Shown: piece after piece, positions 1 to 5,845 of the stretch
How the letters are laid out: every line of letters begins with the position of its first letter
Numbering within the stretch: the first letter of the stretch is position 1
Notes under the pieces: model-generated
Seen by the model: the letters and a program-made list of their open reading frames with translations, nothing else
Databases searched by the model: none
What the model was told of the DNA's origin: nothing
Made by a program: the position numbers and the translations under genes
Origin: an uncultured Clostridia bacterium
GTDB lineage: Bacteria; Bacillota; Clostridia; Oscillospirales; Ruminococcaceae
Assembly (NCBI GenBank): GCA_938014855.1
Contig: CALLQM010000408.1
Location: forward strand, 1-7,182
DNA: 7,182 nucleotides
Direction: 5' to 3'

Positions 1-661
1 ATAAGTAAGGATTCTCTGCGTCCCAAAGCTGCGCTTTCGGTATGTCCAGTGACAACTTTGCCAATGAGTCCTTGACCTCTGTCAGACCTTCAGCAATTTT
101 CCTGCCCTTGTCAAATATTAATGCTCTCAGCTGTTCCCCGCCCGTAACGTCAGCCTCAATTTGTATCCTGTCAATTTCCGGTGTTGTGATTTTTACTCCC
201 TCCGGCTGAATATAACATTCCTCTCCCACATAAAGGTTCACTTTACGATAGATTCCACTGCCGGAATACCATCTGCTGTTCGGGCATTTTGAATTATCAG
301 CAACCACTTTAAGCTGATTGCTCTCTCCATATACAAGACCATTCTCTAACGGCACATAGAAATTAGAATACCCGTATATATTTGTGCCCGTAAGCTGTCC
401 ATTCAGATATACCTGCGCCTGCTGATAGATTCCCTCGAATTCCAATATTATCTTTTTGCCTTTCCATTCAACCGGTGCTTCAAAAGACTTCTCATAGACA
501 TATGTTCCACCCGGAAAGTATCCACATGCCCCTGCCGTAACTGATTCTCTGCTTCTCTGCTCATAAATCATGGCATCATGGGGAAGATCTACTTCTTTTT
601 TATCCTTTTCATGCCCTTCCTTATAAAATATCCACCCTAAATTAAAATCTGATTTGACCAT
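1..661 (-). CDS. Glycoside hydrolase family 2 enzyme, N-terminal part (C-terminus beyond the left edge)
   Basis: The 220 visible residues are the N-terminal part of a GH2 enzyme (beta-galactosidase/beta-glucuronidase/beta-mannosidase type), which hydrolyses beta-linked sugars from oligosaccharides or glycoconjugates. Residues about 1-150 form the jelly-roll sugar-binding domain. Typical landmarks are DLPHD (25-29), GYFPGGTYVYEK (47-58), FEGIYQQAQVYLNG (75-88) and the highly conserved RWYSGSGIYRKV (130-141). From about 155 the immunoglobulin-like second domain begins, and LWDAENPYL (212-220) is the usual end of that domain before the catalytic barrel. The catalytic glutamates lie outside the window, so substrate cannot be assigned. 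There is no signal peptide, so it is probably cytoplasmic. The ATG at 661 is preceded by GGGAGGA about nine bases upstream. It diverges from the AraC-type gene at 803, its likely regulator. Family assignment is secure; exact activity is not. Confidence 0.93.
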   Translation of the reverse strand, partial: MVKSDFNLGWIFYKEGHEKDKKEVDLPHDAMIYEQRSRESVTAGACGYFPGGTYVYEKSFEAPVEWKGKKIILEFEGIYQQAQVYLNGQLTGTNIYGYSNFYVPLENGLVYGESNQLKVVADNSKCPNSRWYSGSGIYRKVNLYVGEECYIQPEGVKITTPEIDRIQIEADVTGGEQLRALIFDKGRKIAEGLTEVKDSLAKLSLDIPKAQLWDAENPYL

Positions 662-695
662 ACCTTCTCTTCCTCCCATCTTTATATTCTTTACA

Positions 696-724
696 AAGAT
701 AATAAGCTGTAATATAATTGTAAA
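696..724 (-). promoter_or_regulatory. Candidate promoter for the GH2 gene
   Basis: On the minus strand, TTTACA (724-719; 5 of 6 to the -35 consensus) is followed after 17 bases by TATCTT (701-696; 4 of 6 to the -10 consensus). This would start transcription around 689, about 27 bases before the ATG, leaving room for the GGAGG site. The 141-base gap is very AT-rich, so chance matches are likely. I found no equally good promoter for the divergent regulator at 803. Confidence 0.4.
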
Positions 725-802
725 TGATATAGTTATCGTTTTATATAGCATTTAAAAGAACTTTTCCCATTTTTATATCATATTCAATTTAAGGAGCTTA
801 AC

Positions 803-1870
803 ATGTATCACCTCAGTACAGACACTACAGGAAAATGGAATATTGTAGGAGACTATAAAAATATCCTGGAACCATCCGGGTTCGTGCTGCCCTTTAACTA
901 CCGGACAGAAGTTCCCTTTGAACTTTTCTTATGCACAAGCCTTCCTGATAATCCGGATGCCCGCTTGATTATCATGCAGTCATCACCCAGCTCTTCCCTC
1001 TATACTTCCTTCAGCAATGCAGAAATTGCACCTTATATAGATAACGGAAAACTTCATCAGCATGACTTCTTTGAATTGATGTTTGTTATTGAGGGCACCG
1101 TATATCAAAACATTGAATATGAACGGCATGTTTATCCCGCCGGAAGCTGCTGCCTAATTAATACAAACACACAGCATATCGAAGAATATCATAACGCATC
1201 AAGAATACTGTTTCTGCAGTTATCCAAAAATTTTGCCAGAAACCTGTTTACCGCGGAACAATATTTCCCGACGGAAGACGCCCCCTGCAATGGACTGATG
1301 AAGAATTTCTTTCTCCAGACTCTGCATCAGGAAAACCCTGAACAGAAAGAGTATATTGATTTCATTCCCCTTAGAGACGCTTCGTGGGTGAAACAATATA
1401 TCCATTCCATATTTGAAAAAATGTTCCATGAAATACAGGAACCCGTCTTTGGCTCCTCTTTCCGGCTGCGCGCCCTTTGTATGGAATTGTTCTGGCATCT
1501 GTTTGACCAAAATAACTATCAAAACACACCCGTCAAACCCGGAACCGAATCAGAAAGAATACTGTTTGAACAGCTCTCACAATTTATGAAAAAAACAGGC
1601 AGAAAAGTTTCTCGCCGACAGCTTGAGGAGAATTTCAACTATTCCGGAGACTATCTTTACAAAATAATACGCAAGTATACGGGCCTTGGAATTTACGAAT
1701 ATAGTTCTTCACTCTGTATGACAAGAGCAGCGCAGTTACTGCTTTCCTCCAAAATGAATATTAATGAAATCGCAGAACTGCTTGGCTTTTGTAACTATAC
1801 CCAATTTTATAAAGCCTTTGAGGAATATTATCATATGACCCCCAAGACTTACCGTAAGACCATGCATTAA
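803..1870 (+). CDS. AraC-family transcriptional regulator with N-terminal cupin-like sensor domain
   Basis: This 355-residue cytoplasmic DNA-binding protein probably activates sugar-use genes. Residues about 83-130 resemble the AraC-type cupin: HQHDFFELMFVIEG (85-98) followed by the turn YPAGSCCLINTNTQH (111-125), the usual HxH-E...G plus PGdxxLi..n..H pattern. The C-terminal domain, about 255-352, carries two helix-turn-helix units. The second is the best conserved: MNINEIAELLGFCNYTQFYK (318-337), followed by F..YY.MTPKTYRK. The first (VSRRQLEENFNYSGDYLYKIIRKYTG, about 269-294) is recognisable but more diverged. The ATG at 803 follows AAGGAG with a 6-base spacer. It diverges from the GH2 gene, the classical arrangement for a local carbohydrate regulator. 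Its TAA overlaps the stop of the convergent MATE gene. Family is certain; ligand and target are inference. Confidence 0.93.
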   Translation: MYHLSTDTTGKWNIVGDYKNILEPSGFVLPFNYRTEVPFELFLCTSLPDNPDARLIIMQSSPSSSLYTSFSNAEIAPYIDNGKLHQHDFFELMFVIEGTVYQNIEYERHVYPAGSCCLINTNTQHIEEYHNASRILFLQLSKNFARNLFTAEQYFPTEDAPCNGLMKNFFLQTLHQENPEQKEYIDFIPLRDASWVKQYIHSIFEKMFHEIQEPVFGSSFRLRALCMELFWHLFDQNNYQNTPVKPGTESERILFEQLSQFMKKTGRKVSRRQLEENFNYSGDYLYKIIRKYTGLGIYEYSSSLCMTRAAQLLLSSKMNINEIAELLGFCNYTQFYKAFEEYYHMTPKTYRKTMH

Positions 1871-3222
1871 TCTCCGCTCTGCTCTTCCACCTTTTTAACC
1901 AACATACGATATTGACGAAACAAAAGCAGCATGCTGACTGCCACAGACAGTATATCTGCTGCCGTATGTGCCGCCGCAATACCGGACAATCCCATCAACC
2001 CGTGAAACAGATACAAAGACGGAATCAGAAGAATCCCCTGCCGGAGTACTGACATCACAGTTGCCGGAACCGCACATCCGGAAGCCTGTACAAAATTAGT
2101 ACTCAGATAGTACAGCCCGATAACAGGGCTGGCTATTACCAGAAACAATACCATTTCCTCGCCCATAACGGCAACTGAACTTTCTCTGATAAACATACTG
2201 ATAATCTGGCTTCGACAAAAATAACAAAATCCTCCCGTCACCGCCCCGACGCCAATTGTAAGGATTGAGACTTTTTGTATGATTTCCTTTAAACGGGCAA
2301 TATCTTTCGCTCCGTAATTGTATGCCAGCAATGGCTGGATTCCCATACAGATACCCATTTGTATCATCCCAATCAGCATCGTAGTCTTTCCTGCTGCCGC
2401 CATGGCTGCAATTGCACCTGTCCCGTAACCCCTAAGCAGCCTGTTGGAAAATGTAGAGGCAAATCCGGACAATATACTGCTGAGTGCATTGGGCATTCCC
2501 AGCAAAATAACGGAAAACAATTCTTTTCGGTTTTTCGCCGCCAAGCGAATACTCATATTCAGTACAACCGCCTTTTTTCTCATAAAATAAACATAATACA
2601 ATGTTCCCACGAGATTTCCGATTACTGTTGCCGCTGCCGCGCCTGCAACTCCCATTCCAAAGACTAAAATGAATAACGGATCCAGAAGAATATTTACAAA
2701 AGTGGCTGCCATATTCCCAACCATTCCTTCCTTGACCGCCCCTTCCGCCCGTATAATGGTTCCGAGCGTTGTGGAAGCAAGCATAAAGGGCACACCCAAA
2801 GCGCAAACGTACAAGTAGATTCCTGCATACGGTAAAATCTCCTCCGTTGCACCAAGTACAGGCAGAATAGCCTTTCCTGCTGACAGCAATACCACGCCAA
2901 TTACAATCCCAAATCCTATGGCTCCCCAGAAACAAAGACTGGCATAAGCTTTTGCTTCCTGCATATGGTCACTGCCCAATGCCTTTGCAATCAGCGCACA
3001 GCCGCCGCTGCCTAACATAGTCGCCACTGCTACTGACAAAGAAAAAAGCGGACCCACCACGGAAACAGCCGCTACCTGCCTTGTATCTCCTAACAGACCC
3101 ACAAAAAACATATCTGTCATATTGTAGAGAATCATAACCAAAATAATAATTACTGAAGGAACCGCCAGTGAAAAAATAGATTTCCATACTGACTGTGTCC
3201 GAAATAATTTTTCATATTGCAT
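1867..3222 (-). CDS. MATE-family efflux transporter
   Basis: This is a 451-residue integral membrane antiporter of the MATE/NorM-DinF family, which exports cationic drugs or metabolites in exchange for Na+ or H+. The sequence alternates about twelve hydrophobic segments with short loops. Family landmarks, numbered from the start chosen here: NMTDMFFVG (34-42), GSGGCALIAKALG (71-83), RAEGAVKEG (158-166), NILLDPLFI (177-185) and, in the second half, GIQPLLAYNYGAKD (294-307). Length matches the usual 440-460. The start is placed at the ATG at 3222 because AAGGAGG lies nine bases upstream. An in-frame ATG at 3282 would add 20 basic, non-hydrophobic residues and has only a weak site. It is divergent from the small gene at 3482 and regulator at 3760, so that regulator may control it. 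Substrate is unknown. Confidence 0.94.
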   Translation of the reverse strand: MQYEKLFRTQSVWKSIFSLAVPSVIIILVMILYNMTDMFFVGLLGDTRQVAAVSVVGPLFSLSVAVATMLGSGGCALIAKALGSDHMQEAKAYASLCFWGAIGFGIVIGVVLLSAGKAILPVLGATEEILPYAGIYLYVCALGVPFMLASTTLGTIIRAEGAVKEGMVGNMAATFVNILLDPLFILVFGMGVAGAAAATVIGNLVGTLYYVYFMRKKAVVLNMSIRLAAKNRKELFSVILLGMPNALSSILSGFASTFSNRLLRGYGTGAIAAMAAAGKTTMLIGMIQMGICMGIQPLLAYNYGAKDIARLKEIIQKVSILTIGVGAVTGGFCYFCRSQIISMFIRESSVAVMGEEMVLFLVIASPVIGLYYLSTNFVQASGCAVPATVMSVLRQGILLIPSLYLFHGLMGLSGIAAAHTAADILSVAVSMLLLFRQYRMLVKKVEEQSGD

Positions 3223-3231
3223 TTTGTTCAG

Positions 3232-3238
3232 CCTCCTT
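3232..3238 (-). promoter_or_regulatory. Ribosome binding site that fixes the MATE start
   Basis: AAGGAGG on the minus strand (3238-3232) lies nine bases before the ATG at 3222. It is much stronger than anything before the in-frame ATG at 3282, so the 451-residue product is preferred over 471. Confidence 0.8.
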
Positions 3239-3299
3239 ACTTTTCCCAATTTCTTTCGACAAACAGATTTCTCGTTTCGCATCTCTCAGTTTTTTTATG

Positions 3300-3328
3300 A
3301 CTATTCTATCTTAATTGCTAAATGTCAA
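3300..3328 (-). promoter_or_regulatory. Candidate promoter for the MATE gene
   Basis: On the minus strand a perfect TTGACA (3328-3323) is followed after 17 bases by AATAGT (3305-3300; 4 of 6). Transcription would begin near 3293, giving a leader of about 70 bases before the ATG at 3222. The -35 box is perfect but the -10 is poor, as might fit a promoter that needs an activator. Confidence 0.45.
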
Positions 3329-3340
3329 TGTTTTTGAATT

Positions 3341-3374
3341 CATGTTTTCTTTTAATTTTTTTGGGAAAAACATG
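3341..3374. repeat. Inverted repeat in the MATE / small-gene divergent region (possible operator)
   Basis: CATGTTTT (3341-3348) and its perfect complement AAAACATG (3367-3374) are separated by 18 bases. The dyad lies just upstream of the candidate MATE -35 box and about 100 bases before the small gene, where a regulator serving both directions could bind. The region is AT-rich, so an 8-base match may be chance. The rest of the 259-base gap is A/T-rich with no open reading frame I would support. Confidence 0.3.
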
Positions 3375-3445
3375 TCTTCTAAATTCATTACAGCAATTTT
3401 TTAACATAATAATTAATTTTTTAAACACTTCTTCTGTTTTTCCTG

Positions 3446-3451
3446 TATACT
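3446..3451 (+). promoter_or_regulatory. Weak candidate -10 box for the small gene and second regulator
   Basis: TATACT (5 of 6 to consensus), directly preceded by TG, lies about 30 bases before the ATG at 3482. I see no convincing -35 box at 16-18 bases; the nearest is TTAAAC at 3421 with a 19-base spacer. The call is tentative. Confidence 0.3.
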
Positions 3452-3481
3452 GATGATATAGCAAAATAAGGAGGACTATTT

Positions 3482-3712
3482 ATGCATATAAACCCGAATA
3501 TAAACATATTAAATTTCCTAAAACAAGTTCAGAAATGCAGTGCCGAAGTATTATTTGAAACCTCAGAAGGCGACCGCATTGCCCTAAAGTCAACATTAAG
3601 CCAATATATCTTCTTCACGATAGCATCTAATCCGGAACTGCTTCAAAGCGGCACAATCCGGTTTGAACAGGACGAAGACATAAAATTATTGAAAAACTTT
3701 TTATGCGACTGA
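3482..3712 (+). CDS. Small conserved-looking protein of unknown function (76 aa)
   Basis: I do not recognise a function. The 76-residue acidic protein has no signal peptide or membrane segment. An N-terminal helix-like stretch (NILNFLKQVQKC, about 8-19) is followed by a strand-like segment (AEVLFETSEGDRIALKS, about 21-37), then a hydrophobic segment LSQYIFFTIA (39-48) and an acidic tail. It is likely real: AAGGAGG sits eight bases before the ATG, codon use resembles the neighbouring genes, and it is followed after 47 bases by the AraC-type gene on the same strand, so the two probably share a transcript. From memory, similar proteins of about 75 residues with an 'LKSTLSQY' core occur in Lachnospiraceae, sometimes mislabelled 'polyA polymerase'; this recollection is unverified. 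It might be a partner or modulator of the regulator, which is inference from position only. Confidence 0.8.
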   Translation: MHINPNINILNFLKQVQKCSAEVLFETSEGDRIALKSTLSQYIFFTIASNPELLQSGTIRFEQDEDIKLLKNFLCD

Positions 3713-3729
3713 TTTTGTAAACTTAAGAC

Positions 3730-3746
3730 GCACATCCAGTATGTGC
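3730..3746 (+). promoter_or_regulatory. Hairpin just upstream of the second regulator's ribosome binding site
   Basis: GCACAT (3730-3735) and ATGTGC (3741-3746) form a perfect 6-bp stem with a 5-base loop, ending four bases before AGGAG (3751-3755). No U-run follows, so it is not a terminator. It could affect translation initiation at 3760 or the relative output of the two cistrons. The spacer from AGGAG to ATG is only four bases, shorter than for the other genes here. Confidence 0.4.
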
Positions 3747-3759
3747 AGATAGGAGCAAT

Positions 3760-4980
3760 ATGAATATTCAGGAAAAACTAGATTTTTTTCAGCAGTTAAT
3801 TCAGTGTAATCATAACCTTCCTCTGCATAGCTTTTCCCCGGATTTTGTCTTTGCACATTCAGATATTTTAGAAGATGTATCTGCAAATGACGACAAAACC
3901 CTAATCCTTTTAAGTCTGGAAGAGTCAATCAGAAAACATGTGGAAAACCAGAGGCGGGAACCCTTATTTATTGATGACCATCTGGGACTGATCTGGATTG
4001 TGGCATTTGAATACCACGAGGATTCCTTGTGCGGAATCCATGCACTGGGACCCGCTTATTCCGGAAGAAACTCTTATCAGATGATTAAAAAGGAGTTGGA
4101 TAAACATAACCTTTCCATCAATATCCGTGCAAAGGTTTTTCGCCTATTTGAACATATTCCAATCATCCCTACTAATCAGCTTTTTCAGTATGCCGTTATG
4201 CTGCATTACTGCGTTACCGGCAGGCGGATTACTACCAATGATATTCAATTTACGGAGAAGGCATCTCAAAATCCCTCTTCTTCTGAAATCAATCTGATTA
4301 CAGAGGAGCACCGGGGCGTATGGATGGCAGAACAGGAATTCATGAATATGCTGCGGGAAGGAAATCCCAACTATCTGGATGCCCTTGCACGCTCTTACAG
4401 TTTAAGCGACGGACCACGTTTTGACACAGGTGACTCCCTGCGCAGGGCAAAGTCAACCTCCATTGTCCTCCTTACACTCTGTTCAAGAGCAGCCATCGAA
4501 GGCGGTGTAAGCCCTTCCGTCGCTTATACCCTCAATGACTATTATATGCAGATGATTGAAGACAGCAAAAACATTGCCGAAACATCCACCACATGCAATA
4601 CTCTTTTGGAAGACTACGTACAGCGGGTACAACAGGAAAAGGAAAAGAATGATATCTCCGGACAGATAAAAAGCGCATGCGATTACATCGCAATACATAT
4701 TAAAGAAAAGCTTTCTATCACACAATTAGCCAGACAGGCGGGCTATACAGAATACTACTTCTCTCATAAATTTAAAAATGAGACCGGGTATAGCGTATCA
4801 GATTATATTAAACGTGAAAAAATACGACAGGCAAAATTACTTCTCTCAGGAACCCATATGAGTATTCAGGAAATCAGCGATGAACTTTCATTTGGCTCCC
4901 GAAGCTATTTTTCTTCTTCCTTTCAAAAAGAAACGGGATTATCACCCAGCGAATACCGGGAACAGAATATAAAGCTTTAA
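3760..4980 (+). CDS. AraC-family transcriptional regulator with a long non-cupin sensor region
   Basis: This 406-residue regulator is unlike the one at 803. Residues about 65-150 read FIDDHLGLIWIVAFE (70-84), then a loop with HALGPAY (94-100), resembling the ligand-sensing region of clostridial AraC/YesN-like proteins. The middle, about 180-295, is helical with RRAKSTSIVLLTLCSRAAIEGGVSP in part at 228-252, then a charged coiled-coil-like linker (about 283-298). The C-terminal domain (about 302-403) has two good helix-turn-helix units: LSITQLARQAGYTEYYFSHK (318-337), then FKNETG, and MSIQEISDELSFGSRSYFSS (367-386) ending in the classic FQKETGLSPSEYR. There are no membrane segments and no receiver domain. 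The ATG at 3760 has AGGAG four bases upstream. It probably forms an operon with the small gene at 3482. The layout resembles regulators labelled 'YSIRK-targeted surface antigen regulator' in databases, but that label is a recollection. Plausible targets are its own operon and the divergent MATE gene. Confidence 0.92.
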   Translation: MNIQEKLDFFQQLIQCNHNLPLHSFSPDFVFAHSDILEDVSANDDKTLILLSLEESIRKHVENQRREPLFIDDHLGLIWIVAFEYHEDSLCGIHALGPAYSGRNSYQMIKKELDKHNLSINIRAKVFRLFEHIPIIPTNQLFQYAVMLHYCVTGRRITTNDIQFTEKASQNPSSSEINLITEEHRGVWMAEQEFMNMLREGNPNYLDALARSYSLSDGPRFDTGDSLRRAKSTSIVLLTLCSRAAIEGGVSPSVAYTLNDYYMQMIEDSKNIAETSTTCNTLLEDYVQRVQQEKEKNDISGQIKSACDYIAIHIKEKLSITQLARQAGYTEYYFSHKFKNETGYSVSDYIKREKIRQAKLLLSGTHMSIQEISDELSFGSRSYFSSSFQKETGLSPSEYREQNIKL

Positions 4981-4981
4981 A

Positions 4982-5013
4982 TAATTACAGCGTGTTCACA
5001 CGCGCTGTAATTA
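4982..5013. terminator. Hairpin terminator between the regulator and the CPBP remnant
   Basis: TAATTACAGCG (4982-4992) and CGCTGTAATTA (5003-5013) form a perfect 11-bp stem around a 10-base loop, starting one base after the regulator's stop. There is no long U-run on the plus strand, but the A/T-rich outer stem supplies UAAUUA on both strands, and the minus strand continues into UAUUUAAA. It may therefore act in both directions. The minus-strand remnant's TAA stop (5013-5011) lies inside the right arm. Confidence 0.65.
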
Positions 5014-5430
5014 GTCATCTACTTCCCTTTCCTCATGATAGCTTAAAAGATTTCCAATATGTTCTTTTTCAAAAAACATCTCTTTGTTAGTAAGCACAAT
5101 AAATGCCGCCGCAAAGAATATCACAATCGTTTCCACGCATTTTGTCTGCGGCGTCAAGGCTATCTTTTCCTGCATGGTATTCACAAACAAGTGAAAAATG
5201 ATGCAGGCAAGCATACTGCGGTTGTTCTTTACATATACCCACGTCGTCAGAAATCCCATCGAACTGACACTGATTAAGAAATTCAGCACATAAAAAACAC
5301 CCAATTCCCTTAGTCCGTAATGGTATGTACCCTGAATCCAAAACAGGGGAAGATGCCATAATGCCCATACAAAACCAAAGATAACCGACTCCGTAAACCA
5401 TGAAAAATGAAATGCTACAGAATCAAATTG
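5011..5430 (-). pseudogene. CPBP-family (CAAX-protease-like) membrane protein, C-terminal remnant
   Basis: The open frame (139 codons, bounded upstream by a stop at 5433-5431) carries the C-terminal half of a CPBP/Abi-type intramembrane metalloprotease. SVIFGFVWALWHLPLFWIQG (about 5388-5329) is the conserved second motif with its metal-binding-type histidine. Further on, MLACIIFHLFVN (about 5214-5179) is the third, HxxxN-type, motif. The remainder includes two membrane segments and an acidic tail. The first motif, EExxxR, which should lie just upstream, is absent, and no ATG with a ribosome site precedes the fragment; the only nearby starts, such as TTG at 5304, are weak and would cut off the second motif. 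Intact members have about 220-300 residues. Homology seems to stop around 5400-5420, suggesting a breakpoint. The native protein would be a membrane protease; this copy should be dead. Confidence 0.78.
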
Positions 5431-5560
5431 TTATAAATTACCCTAAACAGTTGCCCGCAGCAGCAACTAAAACTCTTTGCAATATCAGCATTTCATTATA
5501 ACGCCCCTTAAGGTTGCTATAAAGTAATCCTGAAAGATTAGGTTTGGGTTTAATTCATAA

Positions 5561-5636
5561 GTGAAGTATCAGATTCAGAGCAGACAAAAAGAGCAGTTCT
5601 GAATAAACAGGAACTGCTCTGAATGTGATTCTTCAC
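5561..5636. repeat. Nested inverted repeat, 22-base arms with 20 matches
   Basis: The arm at 5561-5582 (begins GTGAAG, ends CAGAGCA) is complementary to that at 5615-5636 (begins TGCTCTG, ends CTTCAC) at 20 of 22 positions, with a 32-base loop. Inside it a second perfect 10-bp stem (AGAGCAGTTC, 5590-5599; GAACTGCTCT, 5611-5620) shares bases 5615-5620 with the outer stem, so the two folds partly exclude each other. It lies about 210 bases beyond the transposase stop, a plausible place for a rolling-circle origin end, though it may simply be a terminator with flanking symmetry. Confidence 0.75.
5586..5620 (-). terminator. Rho-independent terminator, leftward
   Basis: On the minus strand AGAGCAGTTC (5620-5611), an 11-base loop and GAACTGCTCT (5599-5590) form a perfect 10-bp stem running directly into UUUUUGUCUG. 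It points the same way as the transposase and would stop its transcript before the CPBP remnant. Confidence 0.75.
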
Positions 5637-5699
5637 AATTGTACCAATTCGCGGACGTTTAGCCGATAGATATATGGAGATAGTATTTCTCCCTTTTAG

Positions 5700-5822
5700 T
5701 GAAAAACGGAAGTTTTGATCAGAAATCAAGCATACGAAAAAGATTTTTGGGATGATTGCATAATCATATCCAATAAAAGGGCATGCTTCGCAGATCTTCT
5801 TGCGGAGGTCTTTGAAAAACGG
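5700..5822. repeat. Direct repeat TGAAAAACGG bracketing the region 3' of the transposase
   Basis: TGAAAAACGG occurs at 5700-5709 and again at 5813-5822, 113 bases apart. TTTAGTG also occurs close to each copy (5695-5701 and 5825-5831), but on opposite sides. These may be transposase-binding repeats near the element's end, remnants of a local rearrangement, or chance. Confidence 0.4.
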
Positions 5823-5845
5823 TATTTAGTGGCAGAGACTCTTTA

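Larger units (their letters stand above)
5431..5845. other. Gene-free stretch between the CPBP remnant and the transposase
   Basis: I support no gene in these 415 bases. The short open frames here lack ribosome sites and known motifs. The stretch holds the nested inverted repeat and leftward terminator (5561-5636), a 10-base direct repeat (5700-5709 and 5813-5822), a CCTTAAGG palindrome (5506-5513) and a small hairpin TAATC/GATTA (5525-5540). Lying 3' of an IS91-like transposase, it is where that family's origin end (oriIS) would be expected. The exact edge with chromosomal DNA cannot be placed from this sequence alone. Confidence 0.5.

Noticed and set aside
2432..2935. Minus-strand open frame of 167 codons within the MATE gene
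   Set aside because: It is an alternative frame of a clear MATE coding sequence with a composition unlike a real protein.
3223..3282. Longer MATE protein starting at ATG 3282
   Set aside because: The added 20 residues are basic and outside the family's usual length, and the ribosome site there is weak, while AAGGAGG precedes the ATG at 3222.
5011..5304. Independent small membrane protein starting at TTG 5304
   Set aside because: Homology to CPBP proteins continues upstream through the WALWHLP motif to about 5400, so this is part of a truncated gene. The TTG has no good ribosome site.
5506..5540. CCTTAAGG palindrome and TAATC/GATTA hairpin as regulatory or RNA elements
   Set aside because: Too short to separate from chance in this AT-rich stretch, and not linked to any gene start.
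5611..5730. GAAC at 5611 or CAAG at 5727 as the IS91 target tetranucleotide
   Set aside because: Four-base matches are expected by chance; GAAC lies inside the terminator stem, and no boundary evidence supports either.
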